Shown here: piece after piece, positions 6,942 through 15,155 of the stretch
How positions within the stretch are numbered: the first letter of the stretch is position 1
Layout of the letters: each line of letters begins with the position of its first letter
Assembly (NCBI GenBank): GCA_964426915.1
Contig: CAYRTD010000007.1
Location: 1-57,035 of the forward strand
Direction of reading: 5' to 3'
Source of the DNA: CAYRTD01 sp964426915
GTDB lineage: Bacteria; Bacteroidota; Bacteroidia; Bacteroidales; GCA-2748055
DNA: 57,035 nt
Program-made: the position numbers and the translations under genes
The notes under the pieces: model-generated
The model's input: the letters and a program-made list of their open reading frames with translations, nothing else
The model's database searches: none
Told to the model about the DNA's origin: nothing

Positions 6942-8303
6942 ATGGCACAATTTGAAATAATAATGCCCAAAATGGGAGAAAGTATCGAAGAAGCCACCAT
7001 TACCAACTGGTTTGTCAAGGAAGGCGATAAAGTGGTTGAAGATGACGTTCTTCTGGAAATAGCAACAGATAAGGTTGATTCCGAAATTCCCTCCCCGGTT
7101 GAGGGAGTTGTTCAGAAAATAATGTATGAACAAGATGAAACGGTTGCTGTAGGTTCAGTAATCGCCATCATTGATCTTGATGGTGAAGGAGGAAGTAAAG
7201 AAGATTCTGTCGAAGAAAAGACAGAGAAAAATACTCCCGAATCTGTTCAAAAACCAGACGAAGAAGAATCATCTGCTAAAGAGGAAAAGAAAGTGACTCC
7301 TCCGGAAACCCCGGAGAGCCGTTTACTTAAATCCGGTGCTGAAGGACGCTTCTATTCTCCTATTGTTAGAAAAATAGCTGCCGAAGAAGGAATAAGCCAG
7401 AAGGAATTATTTTCCATTGAGGGCAGCGGATTGAATGGAAGGGTACAAAAAAAAGATATCCTTTCCTACCTTGATGAAAAAAAATCCGGGGGGGCTGTTC
7501 CGGAAAGAGAAAAAGAAGAAAGGGTAAGTGCCCCGGCACCAAAGGATAAAGCTCCGGCAGAAGAAAAGCCTAAAGCTTCAGCTTCGGTTTCGTCACAAGA
7601 TGAAATTGTGAAAATGGGAAGAATGCGTAAGCTTATTGCCGATCACATGATTAGCTCAGTAAAGACTTCGGCTCACGTGACAAATATGCTTGAAGTAGAT
7701 GTTACCAACGTAGTGAACTGGAGAAATAAAATTAAAGACGATTTCATGCGAAGAGAAGGTGTGAAAATAACCTATCTTCCGGTATTTCTTGAAGCTGCAG
7801 TTAAAGCAATCAGGGATTATCCCATGATCAATTCCTCTGTCGACGGAGACAACATAATTATCAGGAAGAGAATAAATATGGGCATTGCTGTAGCTTTACC
7901 CGATTATAACCTGATTGTTCCCGTAATTAAAAATGCCGACAATTATAATCTTGCAGGTCTGACCCGGGAACTTAACAGGCTGGCGGATGATGCAAGGAAT
8001 AATAAATTGAATCCTGATGATGTACAGGGAGGAACTTTTACGGTTACCAATTTTGGTTCCTTCAAAAATACGATCGGCACTCCGATCATCAATCAGCCCC
8101 AGGTAGCAATTCTGGCAGTGGGTGCTATTGAAAAGAAACCTGCCGTTCTGGAAACTCCCGAAGGGGATGTTATTGCTATCAGGCATAAAATGTTTCTCTC
8201 ACTGACATACGACCACAGGATTATCGATGGCGCCCTGGGTGGTTCCTATCTCCGGAAACTAGCAGACTATATAGAAGATTTTGATTCCGGAAGAACAGTT
8301 TAA
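6942..8303 (+). CDS. Dihydrolipoamide acyltransferase (E2) of a 2-oxoacid dehydrogenase complex
   Basis: 453 residues. Residues 1-78 form a lipoyl domain with Lys44 in ATDKVDSEI. A charged, Ala/Pro/Glu-rich linker follows. The E3/E1-binding domain lies at about 138-172 (YSPIVRKIAAEEGIS...GLNGRVQKKDI). A second linker precedes the catalytic acyltransferase domain (about 225-450) with LTYDHRIIDGALG near 421-433, which contains the active-site His and Asp. It transfers the acyl group from E1 via lipoamide to CoA. The fused E1 gene begins 27 bp downstream, so the two are one operon. The substrate (branched-chain 2-oxoacids or pyruvate) cannot be settled. No E3 gene is adjacent. Confidence 0.95.
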   Translation: MAQFEIIMPKMGESIEEATITNWFVKEGDKVVEDDVLLEIATDKVDSEIPSPVEGVVQKIMYEQDETVAVGSVIAIIDLDGEGGSKEDSVEEKTEKNTPESVQKPDEEESSAKEEKKVTPPETPESRLLKSGAEGRFYSPIVRKIAAEEGISQKELFSIEGSGLNGRVQKKDILSYLDEKKSGGAVPEREKEERVSAPAPKDKAPAEEKPKASASVSSQDEIVKMGRMRKLIADHMISSVKTSAHVTNMLEVDVTNVVNWRNKIKDDFMRREGVKITYLPVFLEAAVKAIRDYPMINSSVDGDNIIIRKRINMGIAVALPDYNLIVPVIKNADNYNLAGLTRELNRLADDARNNKLNPDDVQGGTFTVTNFGSFKNTIGTPIINQPQVAILAVGAIEKKPAVLETPEGDVIAIRHKMFLSLTYDHRIIDGALGGSYLRKLADYIEDFDSGRTV

Positions 8304-8330
8304 TTCATTTGAAAATAAAGGCATACAAAA

Positions 8331-10373
8331 ATGACTAAAGAAAATAAATTTCACATTAAGAAAACAGAGAAAAAAACACTTGAAAAATGGTTCAGATTAA
8401 TGGTAGTTGGAAGGGCCCTCGATGACAGAGCTCCGAATTACCTAAAACAGGCAATAGGCTGGTCCTATCATGCACCATACGCCGGCCATGATGGCATACA
8501 ACTTGCTATAGGTCAGGTTTTTGACAAGGAACACGACCATCTTTTCCCCTATTACCGTGATATGCTAACCGCTCATTCGGCGGGTATGACTGCAGAAGAA
8601 ATTATTCTTAACGGTATTTCAAAAGCGGATGACCCCGCAAGCGGAGGAAGACACATGTCAAACCATCTTGCCAAGCCGGAATGGAATATCCATAATACTT
8701 CTTCCTGTACGGGTAATCATGCACTGCATGCAGCAGGTGTGGGGCGGGCTATTAAAAAATATGGTGTAAAAGGTGTTGCTATTAGTTCTCAGGGAGAATC
8801 TTCTGTCTCGGAAGGCTATGTTTATGAGGCTATCAACGGAGCTTCAACGGAACGGCTTCCTGTTCTGTTCGTTATACAGGATAACGGATATGGTATATCC
8901 GTTCCCAAGGAGGATCAGACAGCGAACCGAAAAGTAGCTAATAATTTCACCGGATTTAAGAATCTTAAAATTTTCCACTGCAATGGCAAGGATGTGTTCG
9001 ATTCAATGAATACATTGACAGAAGCGAAAGAGTTTATTGAGAAAAATGAAATGCCGGCGATTGTCCAGGCCAACTGTGTGCGGATACATTCTCATTCTAA
9101 CTCAGACAAGCATGAATTATACCGTGATGACTATGAAATGAACTATGTTCAGAAATATGATCCTCTTGCCAAATTCAGAAGAATGCTTATCCGTTATGAA
9201 CGTTTTACAGAAGAGGAAATCAAAGCTATTGAAGACGAGGCGAAAGAAATCGTGAAAAAAGCACACAAGGCAGCGATAACTGCTGCTGATCCGGTGCCCG
9301 AGTCAATATTTGATTTTGTGATCCCCGAACCTTATAAAGCGGAAAAGTATCCCGACGGAACACACAATGAAAATGATAATAAGAAGAAACTTATAGAGGG
9401 ATTAAATGAGACACTTAAAGCAGAGTTCAGAACAAATCCCGATACTTTTTTATGGGGTCAGGATATAGCCAACAAAGATAAGGGTGGCATTTTCAATGTT
9501 TCCAAAGGCATGCAGCAGGAATTTGGAAAGGAGCGTGTATTTAATGCTCCCATAGCTGAAGACTTTATTGTGGGTACTGCTAACGGGATGAGTAGATTTG
9601 ACGACAAAATCAGGATCGTGGTTGAAGGCGCTGAATTTGCGGATTATTTCTGGCCGGCAATGGAACAGTTGGTGGATACTTCACACGATTACTGGCGTAC
9701 AAATGGAAAATTTTCTCCCAATATCACTATACGACTCGCATCGGGTGGATATATAGGCGGTGGATTATACCATTCGCAAACAATTGAAGGTGCCTTGACA
9801 ACCTTTCCGGGTATCCGTGTAGTTTATCCTTCCTTTGCAGATGATGCGGCAGGGTTGCTCCGAACATCCATACGTTCAAGAGGTGTGACCATGTTTCTGG
9901 AGCCTAAGGCTCTTTATAATTCACCCAAAGCGGCCACTCCGATCCCTGAAGATTTTGAGGTTCCCTTTGGAAAGGCACGACTCAGAAGACAGGGAGAGGA
10001 CCTTTCTTTGATTAGTTATGGCAATACTACCCATATGTGTCTTGAGGTAGCTGAAAAACTGCATAAAGATGAAAACATTTCCCCGGATGTTCTTGACCTT
10101 CGTTCCTTAAGTCCTTTGGATGAAGAATCCATTTTAACAACCGTTAGAAAGACGGGCAAAGTGCTTATTGTTCATGAAGACAAAGTATTTGCAGGTTTTG
10201 GAGGGGAAGTGGCAGCTATTATCAACGAAAAGGCTTTCGAATATCTTGACGGACCTGTCAAACGCGTCGGTTCGGAATTTACCCCGGTAGGCTTTAACAG
10301 GATCCTTGAAGCAGCGACATTACCCTCTGTCGATAAGATTTATAAGTCTGCTCTCGAACTTTTAAAGTATTAA
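8331..10373 (+). CDS. 2-oxoacid dehydrogenase E1, alpha and beta subunits fused
   Basis: 680 residues: an E1-alpha-like half (1 to about 340) joined to a transketolase-type E1-beta half (about 350-680). The TPP region of the alpha half reads SSQGESSVSEGYVYEAIN, a variant of the usual GDGxxxEG...N motif, with GGRHMSNH upstream. The beta half has DIANKDKGGIFNVSKG, FNAPIAEDFIVGTANG and DLRSLSPLDEESI. Fused E1 of this kind is common in Bacteroidota and is usually annotated as branched-chain or pyruvate-type dehydrogenase. It decarboxylates a 2-oxoacid and acylates the lipoyl group on the E2 encoded just upstream. Confidence 0.93.
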   Translation: MTKENKFHIKKTEKKTLEKWFRLMVVGRALDDRAPNYLKQAIGWSYHAPYAGHDGIQLAIGQVFDKEHDHLFPYYRDMLTAHSAGMTAEEIILNGISKADDPASGGRHMSNHLAKPEWNIHNTSSCTGNHALHAAGVGRAIKKYGVKGVAISSQGESSVSEGYVYEAINGASTERLPVLFVIQDNGYGISVPKEDQTANRKVANNFTGFKNLKIFHCNGKDVFDSMNTLTEAKEFIEKNEMPAIVQANCVRIHSHSNSDKHELYRDDYEMNYVQKYDPLAKFRRMLIRYERFTEEEIKAIEDEAKEIVKKAHKAAITAADPVPESIFDFVIPEPYKAEKYPDGTHNENDNKKKLIEGLNETLKAEFRTNPDTFLWGQDIANKDKGGIFNVSKGMQQEFGKERVFNAPIAEDFIVGTANGMSRFDDKIRIVVEGAEFADYFWPAMEQLVDTSHDYWRTNGKFSPNITIRLASGGYIGGGLYHSQTIEGALTTFPGIRVVYPSFADDAAGLLRTSIRSRGVTMFLEPKALYNSPKAATPIPEDFEVPFGKARLRRQGEDLSLISYGNTTHMCLEVAEKLHKDENISPDVLDLRSLSPLDEESILTTVRKTGKVLIVHEDKVFAGFGGEVAAIINEKAFEYLDGPVKRVGSEFTPVGFNRILEAATLPSVDKIYKSALELLKY

Positions 10374-10410
10374 GAATTGATTTGTAAATTAAACCTTAAC
10401 AATTATCAGA

Positions 10411-10920
10411 ATGAAAAAGACAGCAATCATCTATAGTTTCAATGCAACCAAATCTGCGAAAATTGCTGAAAAGATAAAAGAAGAATTCGGTGAGGAGAAT
10501 GTTGAAATGGTCAATGCGGAAGACATTACAGCTGAAAAATTCACTGAATATGATAACATGATCCTTGGAGCTCCGACATGGTTTGACGGAGAACTGCCAA
10601 ATTACTGGGACGAATTTGTCCCCGAACTTGAGGAGACAGATCTTTCAGGTAAAACCATTGCTGTTTTTGGCCTGGGAGATCAAATTAAGTATTCCGAGAA
10701 TTTTGTAGATGCAATTGGTATTCTGGCGAAATTACTGAAATCACAGGGTGCTAAAATAATAGGCTATACTTCAACGGAGGGTTATGAATTTGAATCAAGC
10801 AGGGCAGTAGATGACAATCATTTTATGGGTCTTGCCATAGATTATGAAAACCAGGGGGCAAAGAATAAAGAGAGGGTTAAAAGCTGGGTGGAGCAGATCC
10901 GAAAAGAATTTGAAGAATGA
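10411..10920 (+). CDS. Flavodoxin, long-chain type
   Basis: 169 residues, a low-potential FMN electron carrier in the cytoplasm. The aromatic FMN loops are clear: APTWFDGELPNYWDEF at about 55-69 and GLGDQIKYSENFVDAIG at about 91-106. The phosphate-binding loop is odd: residues 9-15 read SFNATKS where flavodoxins usually have (S/T)xTGxT, so the glycine is missing. Length and the inserted loop after residue 120 fit long-chain FldA-like proteins. It follows the E1 gene by 37 bp and may be co-transcribed, as an electron acceptor or donor for oxidoreductases. Confidence 0.88.
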   Translation: MKKTAIIYSFNATKSAKIAEKIKEEFGEENVEMVNAEDITAEKFTEYDNMILGAPTWFDGELPNYWDEFVPELEETDLSGKTIAVFGLGDQIKYSENFVDAIGILAKLLKSQGAKIIGYTSTEGYEFESSRAVDDNHFMGLAIDYENQGAKNKERVKSWVEQIRKEFEE

Positions 10921-11021
10921 TCCTTTTTATTGAATATAATCCGGCTATTTCGCTTTTTCTTCTGTTAAACCGGAGTTAAATCTTCAATATATAGTAAGTT
11001 TTGTGTCCTGTCATCGACAAA

Positions 11022-11981
11022 ATGGACATGAGAGCTATTATTGTTATATCGGTGTTTCTTCTGTTTTCGCAACTAAGCCTTGTTAATTCCCAGACCTGCT
11101 GTTCCGGTGGTGTTCCCGTTTCCGGGAATATCGGTTTATTCCCATTGGCAGGTGCCGGATTCCAGCTAAATTTTTCATATGATTACAATCTATTAAGAAC
11201 CCTTAAGGATTTCTCAGAAACCCTTGATGATATTAACAGGGAAAGGATCACTCATAGCATGCTGCTTGAAGCTTCTTATTCCCTGACCGATCGTCTGAGT
11301 TTTTACGGATTGCTATCTTTTGTTTCCCAGGAACGGACAATTCTGAATTCTTTTACAAGGGATTTTCAGCGAACCAGGGGTCTGGGCGATGCCGTCTTTA
11401 TGCCTGGATATCTGGTCATGAACCGGCCAAATTTATCCTGGCTCCTGTCGGCAGGTGCAAAATTTCCTGTTGGGAGGTCTGATATAAGAGATTCCAATGG
11501 AATTTTACTGAATCCCGATCTTCAGCCGGGCAGTGGCGCTTTTGATGGTTTATTCTTAAGTATGATCCGGCTGGAAAGCTCCCGGGGAAACTCTTTCTGG
11601 AATCAAATTGCCTTCCGCCGAACCGGAACAAATACTAATTTCAGAAATTCTTCGCACTATCGTTTTGGAAATGAATTGGTAGCTTCTGCTGGCTGGTCAA
11701 AAAACTTTCTGCTATTATCTCAAATATTTGAACCTTCGCTTATTCTGTCATACCGGTTTGCGTCTAATGATCTTATAGATCGTAAAAAGATGCCCAATAC
11801 AGGAGGAAACTGGATTTTTGCCAGTGCCGGAATTGCCTTTTATCTGAATGAGAACCTGAAATTTTTCTCCTCTCTGAGCCTTCCGGTTTTTAGTGAGCCT
11901 GCAGGGGTACAGTTGTCTACTACTATGCGGATGAGTGCGGGTATATACTTTGCTATTAGTAAATCTCAAAATGTTTTTTAA
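11022..11981 (+). CDS. Putative outer-membrane beta-barrel protein
   Basis: About 319 residues with a signal peptide (MDMRAIIVISVFLLFSQLSLVNSQ), then a Cys pair (TCCSGG) and alternating amphipathic strands typical of an outer-membrane barrel, ending in SAGIYFAISKSQNVF. It resembles the loose 'transporter/phenol-degradation MetA-like' barrel group, but I cannot assign a substrate. A TTG-initiated frame opens at 11,001; I chose ATG 11,022 because the signal peptide starts there. It is 20 bp upstream of the DUF3179 lipoprotein gene, so the two are probably one transcript. Confidence 0.65.
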   Translation: MDMRAIIVISVFLLFSQLSLVNSQTCCSGGVPVSGNIGLFPLAGAGFQLNFSYDYNLLRTLKDFSETLDDINRERITHSMLLEASYSLTDRLSFYGLLSFVSQERTILNSFTRDFQRTRGLGDAVFMPGYLVMNRPNLSWLLSAGAKFPVGRSDIRDSNGILLNPDLQPGSGAFDGLFLSMIRLESSRGNSFWNQIAFRRTGTNTNFRNSSHYRFGNELVASAGWSKNFLLLSQIFEPSLILSYRFASNDLIDRKKMPNTGGNWIFASAGIAFYLNENLKFFSSLSLPVFSEPAGVQLSTTMRMSAGIYFAISKSQNVF

Positions 11982-12001
11982 TAACTTTTAAACCAAATAA
12001 A

Positions 12002-13084
12002 ATGAAAATACTGATAATATTTCTACTGATGTTTTATGTGACAGGATGTGAAAGTGATAATCCCGATCCGGCAAATAACGGTGGTAATAATAATACGGAT
12101 GAATGGTTGATACCAGCAAGTGAAATATTCGACGGAGGTCCGGGTAAGGATGGAATACCCTCTTTGGAGAACCCGGTTTCCAGTCCTTCAGATGACCCCG
12201 AACAATATTACCTTGATGATGATGACTTCGTCCTGGCTGTGGATTTTTCGGGTGAAAAAAAAGCCTATCCACACCCTGTTCTTGACTGGCACGAAATTGT
12301 GAATGATAAAATTTCAGAACATTTCTTTGCCCTCAATTATTGTCCTCTGACCGGCACCGGCATGGCCTGGAACAGGTTGCTAAACGATCAAATAACCACC
12401 TTTGGTGTATCCGGAATGCTCTACAATAGCAATCTGATACTTTATGATCGTCAGACGGATTCCTACTGGTCCCAGATGAGCCTGATGTGCGTCAAAGGAG
12501 AGATGTCAGGCCAGTCTGCGGATATTTATCCCGCGCTGGAGATGAAATGGGGTACATGGAAGAGTATATTTCCGGATTCAGAAGTTATTGAACGCCCGGG
12601 TAATTCCTCAAGGCCTTATGGAAGTTATCCTTATGGTAACTACAAAACCGATAATAATTATCTGCTTTTTCCTGTTTCCCCGAAAGATGATCGTCTGCCT
12701 CAAAAAGAAAGAGTGCTGGCAGTAGTTGGGGATGAAGAAAATGCAAAAGTGTACCGCTTTTCACAAAATCCGGGAAAATACATTTTCATAAAGGATGCAT
12801 TTTTTGGTAATGAGTTTGTCGTTGCCGGCATAAGCAATGACTTTCTTATTGTGTATAAAGAGATAACAACCGATGGGACAGAAGTTGATCTGAATCTTAC
12901 AGAGAATAAACTCCCGGTAATTTTTACCGATGCAAGCGGTTCTGAATGGGATGTCTTCGGTAATGGGATCAGCGGACCCAATGCAGGAAAAAAACTTGTT
13001 CCTGAAACATTCATAAATGGATTCTGGTTTACATTCCCTTCATTTTTTACGAACGTGGAGATCCACCCGTATGAAAATTCTTAG
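12002..13084 (+). CDS. DUF3179 domain lipoprotein
   Basis: 360 residues. The signal peptide ends in a lipobox (FYVTGC, Cys18), so it should be an envelope lipoprotein. The DUF3179 signature is clear: NYCPLTGTGMAWNR near 113-126, then FGVSGMLYNSNLILYDRQTDSYWSQM. The biochemical role of DUF3179 is not established. It contains several Cys and invariant aromatic residues. It lies 20 bp after a predicted outer-membrane barrel gene, suggesting a shared envelope function. Confidence 0.85.
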   Translation: MKILIIFLLMFYVTGCESDNPDPANNGGNNNTDEWLIPASEIFDGGPGKDGIPSLENPVSSPSDDPEQYYLDDDDFVLAVDFSGEKKAYPHPVLDWHEIVNDKISEHFFALNYCPLTGTGMAWNRLLNDQITTFGVSGMLYNSNLILYDRQTDSYWSQMSLMCVKGEMSGQSADIYPALEMKWGTWKSIFPDSEVIERPGNSSRPYGSYPYGNYKTDNNYLLFPVSPKDDRLPQKERVLAVVGDEENAKVYRFSQNPGKYIFIKDAFFGNEFVVAGISNDFLIVYKEITTDGTEVDLNLTENKLPVIFTDASGSEWDVFGNGISGPNAGKKLVPETFINGFWFTFPSFFTNVEIHPYENS

Positions 13085-13253
13085 ATTTTCTTTTTCGAAT
13101 AGAGGCGAATAGTATTTTTCGGCAGTGTCAAAATTGTTTCTTAGATGAACCATTAACTTATAAATTTATATTTTTATGGCTCGAGATATAAAAATTTATC
13201 TTAATTAGCCTCTTTTTAAATTAAAATTAGCATTTTTGTATTTTCGAACAGAA

Positions 13254-13297
13254 AAATTATCGGATTGTGAATTAATATCACTCTCCGATAATTTTTT
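13254..13297 (+). promoter_or_regulatory. Leader hairpin with T-run just before leuA (attenuator or terminator)
   Basis: AAATTATCGGA (13,254-13,264) pairs perfectly with TCCGATAATTT (13,284-13,294), with an inner GTGA/TCAC stem (13,267-13,270 with 13,278-13,281), followed by T's at 13,292-13,297. It ends 15 bp before the leuA ATG. It could terminate the upstream DUF3179 transcript, or act as an attenuator in a leuA leader if transcription starts at the promoter-like TATTTTCG at 13,239-13,246. The sequence does not decide between them. Confidence 0.55.
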
Positions 13298-13311
13298 ATA
13301 AAATACATATT

Positions 13312-14811
13312 ATGGCTAAGGAAAAAGTATATGTTTTCGACACTACACTCAGAGACGGGGAACAGGTACCAGGATGTCAGCTCAATACTATTGAAAAAAT
13401 TGAAGTTGCAAAGGCTCTTGAACTACTGGGTGTTGATATTATTGAAGCAGGTTTTCCCATCTCCAGTCCGGGTGATTTCAATTCGGTTGTGGAAATTTCC
13501 AAGGCTGTGAGTGAGCCTGTAATCTGCGCACTTACCAGAGCTGTTAAGAAAGATATTGAAGTGGCTGCGGAATCTTTGAAATTTGCAAAAAGAGGAAGAA
13601 TACATACCGGAATTGGCACTTCCTATTATCATATTTATCACAAACTGAATTCAGATCCTGATAAAATTCTTGAAAGAGGAGTGGAAGCAGTGAAATACGC
13701 CAAATCTTTTGTGGAAGATGTTGAATTCTATGCTGAAGATGCTGGCAGAAGCGAGAATAAATATCTTGCCAGGATTGTGGAAGCGGTAATAGAAGCTGGT
13801 GCCACGGTCATTAATATTCCCGATACAACGGGTTATACTCTTCCTGACGAATTTGGAAAAAAAATTCTTTATCTTAAAGAGAACGTAAAAAATATAGATA
13901 AAGCAATAATTTCCACCCACTGCCATAATGATCTGGGCATGGCAACAGCCAATACAATAAGCGGCGTGCTTAATGGAGCCAGGCAGGTGGAGGTTACTAT
14001 GAACGGAATAGGAGAAAGAGCCGGAAATACATCTCTGGAAGAAGTGGTAATGATCCTGAAAAGCAGAAAACACCTTAATCTGACTACAAATATAAACCCC
14101 AAAAGAATATATAAAACAAGCCGCATGGTTTCCAGTCTCATGCGTATGCCCATTCAGCCGAATAAGGCCATTGTTGGCAGGAATGCTTTTGCCCATTCAT
14201 CAGGAATTCATCAGGACGGGGTGTTAAAAAGAAGAGAAAACTACGAGATCATAAATCCACGTTCAGTCGGCATCAATGAATCCTCCATCGTTCTCACTGC
14301 CAGAAGTGGTCGTGCCGCACTAAAACACCGGCTCGAAAGACTTGGATATAAATTCGATAAAGTACAGCTTGATCATGTATATGAAAAATTTCTTGATCTT
14401 GCCGATAAGAAAAAAGATCTAACCGATGATGATTTAAGAATCCTTGCCGGCAAAGAGGTTGCCGAAGATAACAGAAGGATTCATCTTAAAAGACTCCAGG
14501 TTGTGAGTGGACTGGACAGTATTCCGGTTGCCACAGTTACCCTGGAAATAAACGGTGAAAGTTTTACCGCAACCTCTGAAGGTAACGGGCCAATCGATGC
14601 ATCATTTTCAGCCGTTAAGCAGATTGTTAAAAGAAAAGCCAGACTTGAGGAATTCCTTATCCAGGCAATAACAAAGGGAAGTGATGATCTTGGAAAAGTA
14701 CATGTACAGGTGGAGAATAAAGGTGTCGTCTATTATGGCTTCTCAGCATCAACGGATATTATCACTGCTTCGGTTGAAGCATATGTAGATGCTCTAAGCC
14801 GGATTGTCTGA
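13312..14811 (+). CDS. leuA: 2-isopropylmalate synthase
   Basis: 499 residues, close to the usual length of the type I enzyme. Residues 1-270 form the HMGL-like TIM barrel with DTTLRDGEQVPG at 9-20 and the metal-binding STHCHNDLGMA. Then come GRNAFAHSSGIHQDGVLK and, at about 385-499, the LeuA allosteric (leucine-binding) domain. It condenses acetyl-CoA with 2-oxoisovalerate as the first committed step of leucine synthesis. A citramalate or homocitrate synthase is a less likely alternative because the barrel motifs are those of LeuA. No other leu gene is nearby. The leader hairpin upstream suggests control by attenuation. Confidence 0.9.
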   Translation: MAKEKVYVFDTTLRDGEQVPGCQLNTIEKIEVAKALELLGVDIIEAGFPISSPGDFNSVVEISKAVSEPVICALTRAVKKDIEVAAESLKFAKRGRIHTGIGTSYYHIYHKLNSDPDKILERGVEAVKYAKSFVEDVEFYAEDAGRSENKYLARIVEAVIEAGATVINIPDTTGYTLPDEFGKKILYLKENVKNIDKAIISTHCHNDLGMATANTISGVLNGARQVEVTMNGIGERAGNTSLEEVVMILKSRKHLNLTTNINPKRIYKTSRMVSSLMRMPIQPNKAIVGRNAFAHSSGIHQDGVLKRRENYEIINPRSVGINESSIVLTARSGRAALKHRLERLGYKFDKVQLDHVYEKFLDLADKKKDLTDDDLRILAGKEVAEDNRRIHLKRLQVVSGLDSIPVATVTLEINGESFTATSEGNGPIDASFSAVKQIVKRKARLEEFLIQAITKGSDDLGKVHVQVENKGVVYYGFSASTDIITASVEAYVDALSRIV

Positions 14812-15155
14812 TTTTTCTTAATCAGGTAGGTGTTCGGAAATATTACCCCGCTGGGTACAAGACCGCAATTCGAAGATTTAGAAATGAGCTTGATGAACTA
14901 ATCATGAAAATGACCATAGTTTTTGCTGGTGGAGATCCGGACGGAACAACTCACCAAATTTGCATTTCCAACAAATTGACTTACTTCTCCCCCACAGAGG
15001 AGTTAGTCGATAATGTTTGAGCATTTTTCTGATAAACAGCGTATTGCAATATTTTAGTTTTTTTTTAACACAAATAATACTTTTTTCCATGAATAAAAGG
15101 CTGTCTTCATTTGTCAAAGAGGATGAACATTGACACTTAAGAAGATATTTTACTC
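14812..15155. other. 344-bp spacer with a weak ATG-less open frame
   Basis: No convincing gene. A small hairpin CTGATT...AATCAG (near 14,810-14,828) may end leuA. An open frame of about 60 codons without an ATG near its beginning runs from about 14,811 to 15,020 and could be a gene remnant; it matches nothing I recognise. 15,020-15,110 has T-rich runs and is likely the leader of the receptor gene. Confidence 0.3.

Noticed and set aside
13651..14196. 181-residue minus-strand open frame
   Set aside because: It is antisense to the conserved barrel of LeuA and is Cys/His/Phe-rich in a way typical of shadow frames.
14811..15020. ATG-less open frame of about 60 codons after leuA
   Set aside because: No start codon near its beginning, no recognisable family and no ribosome site; kept only as a note on the spacer.
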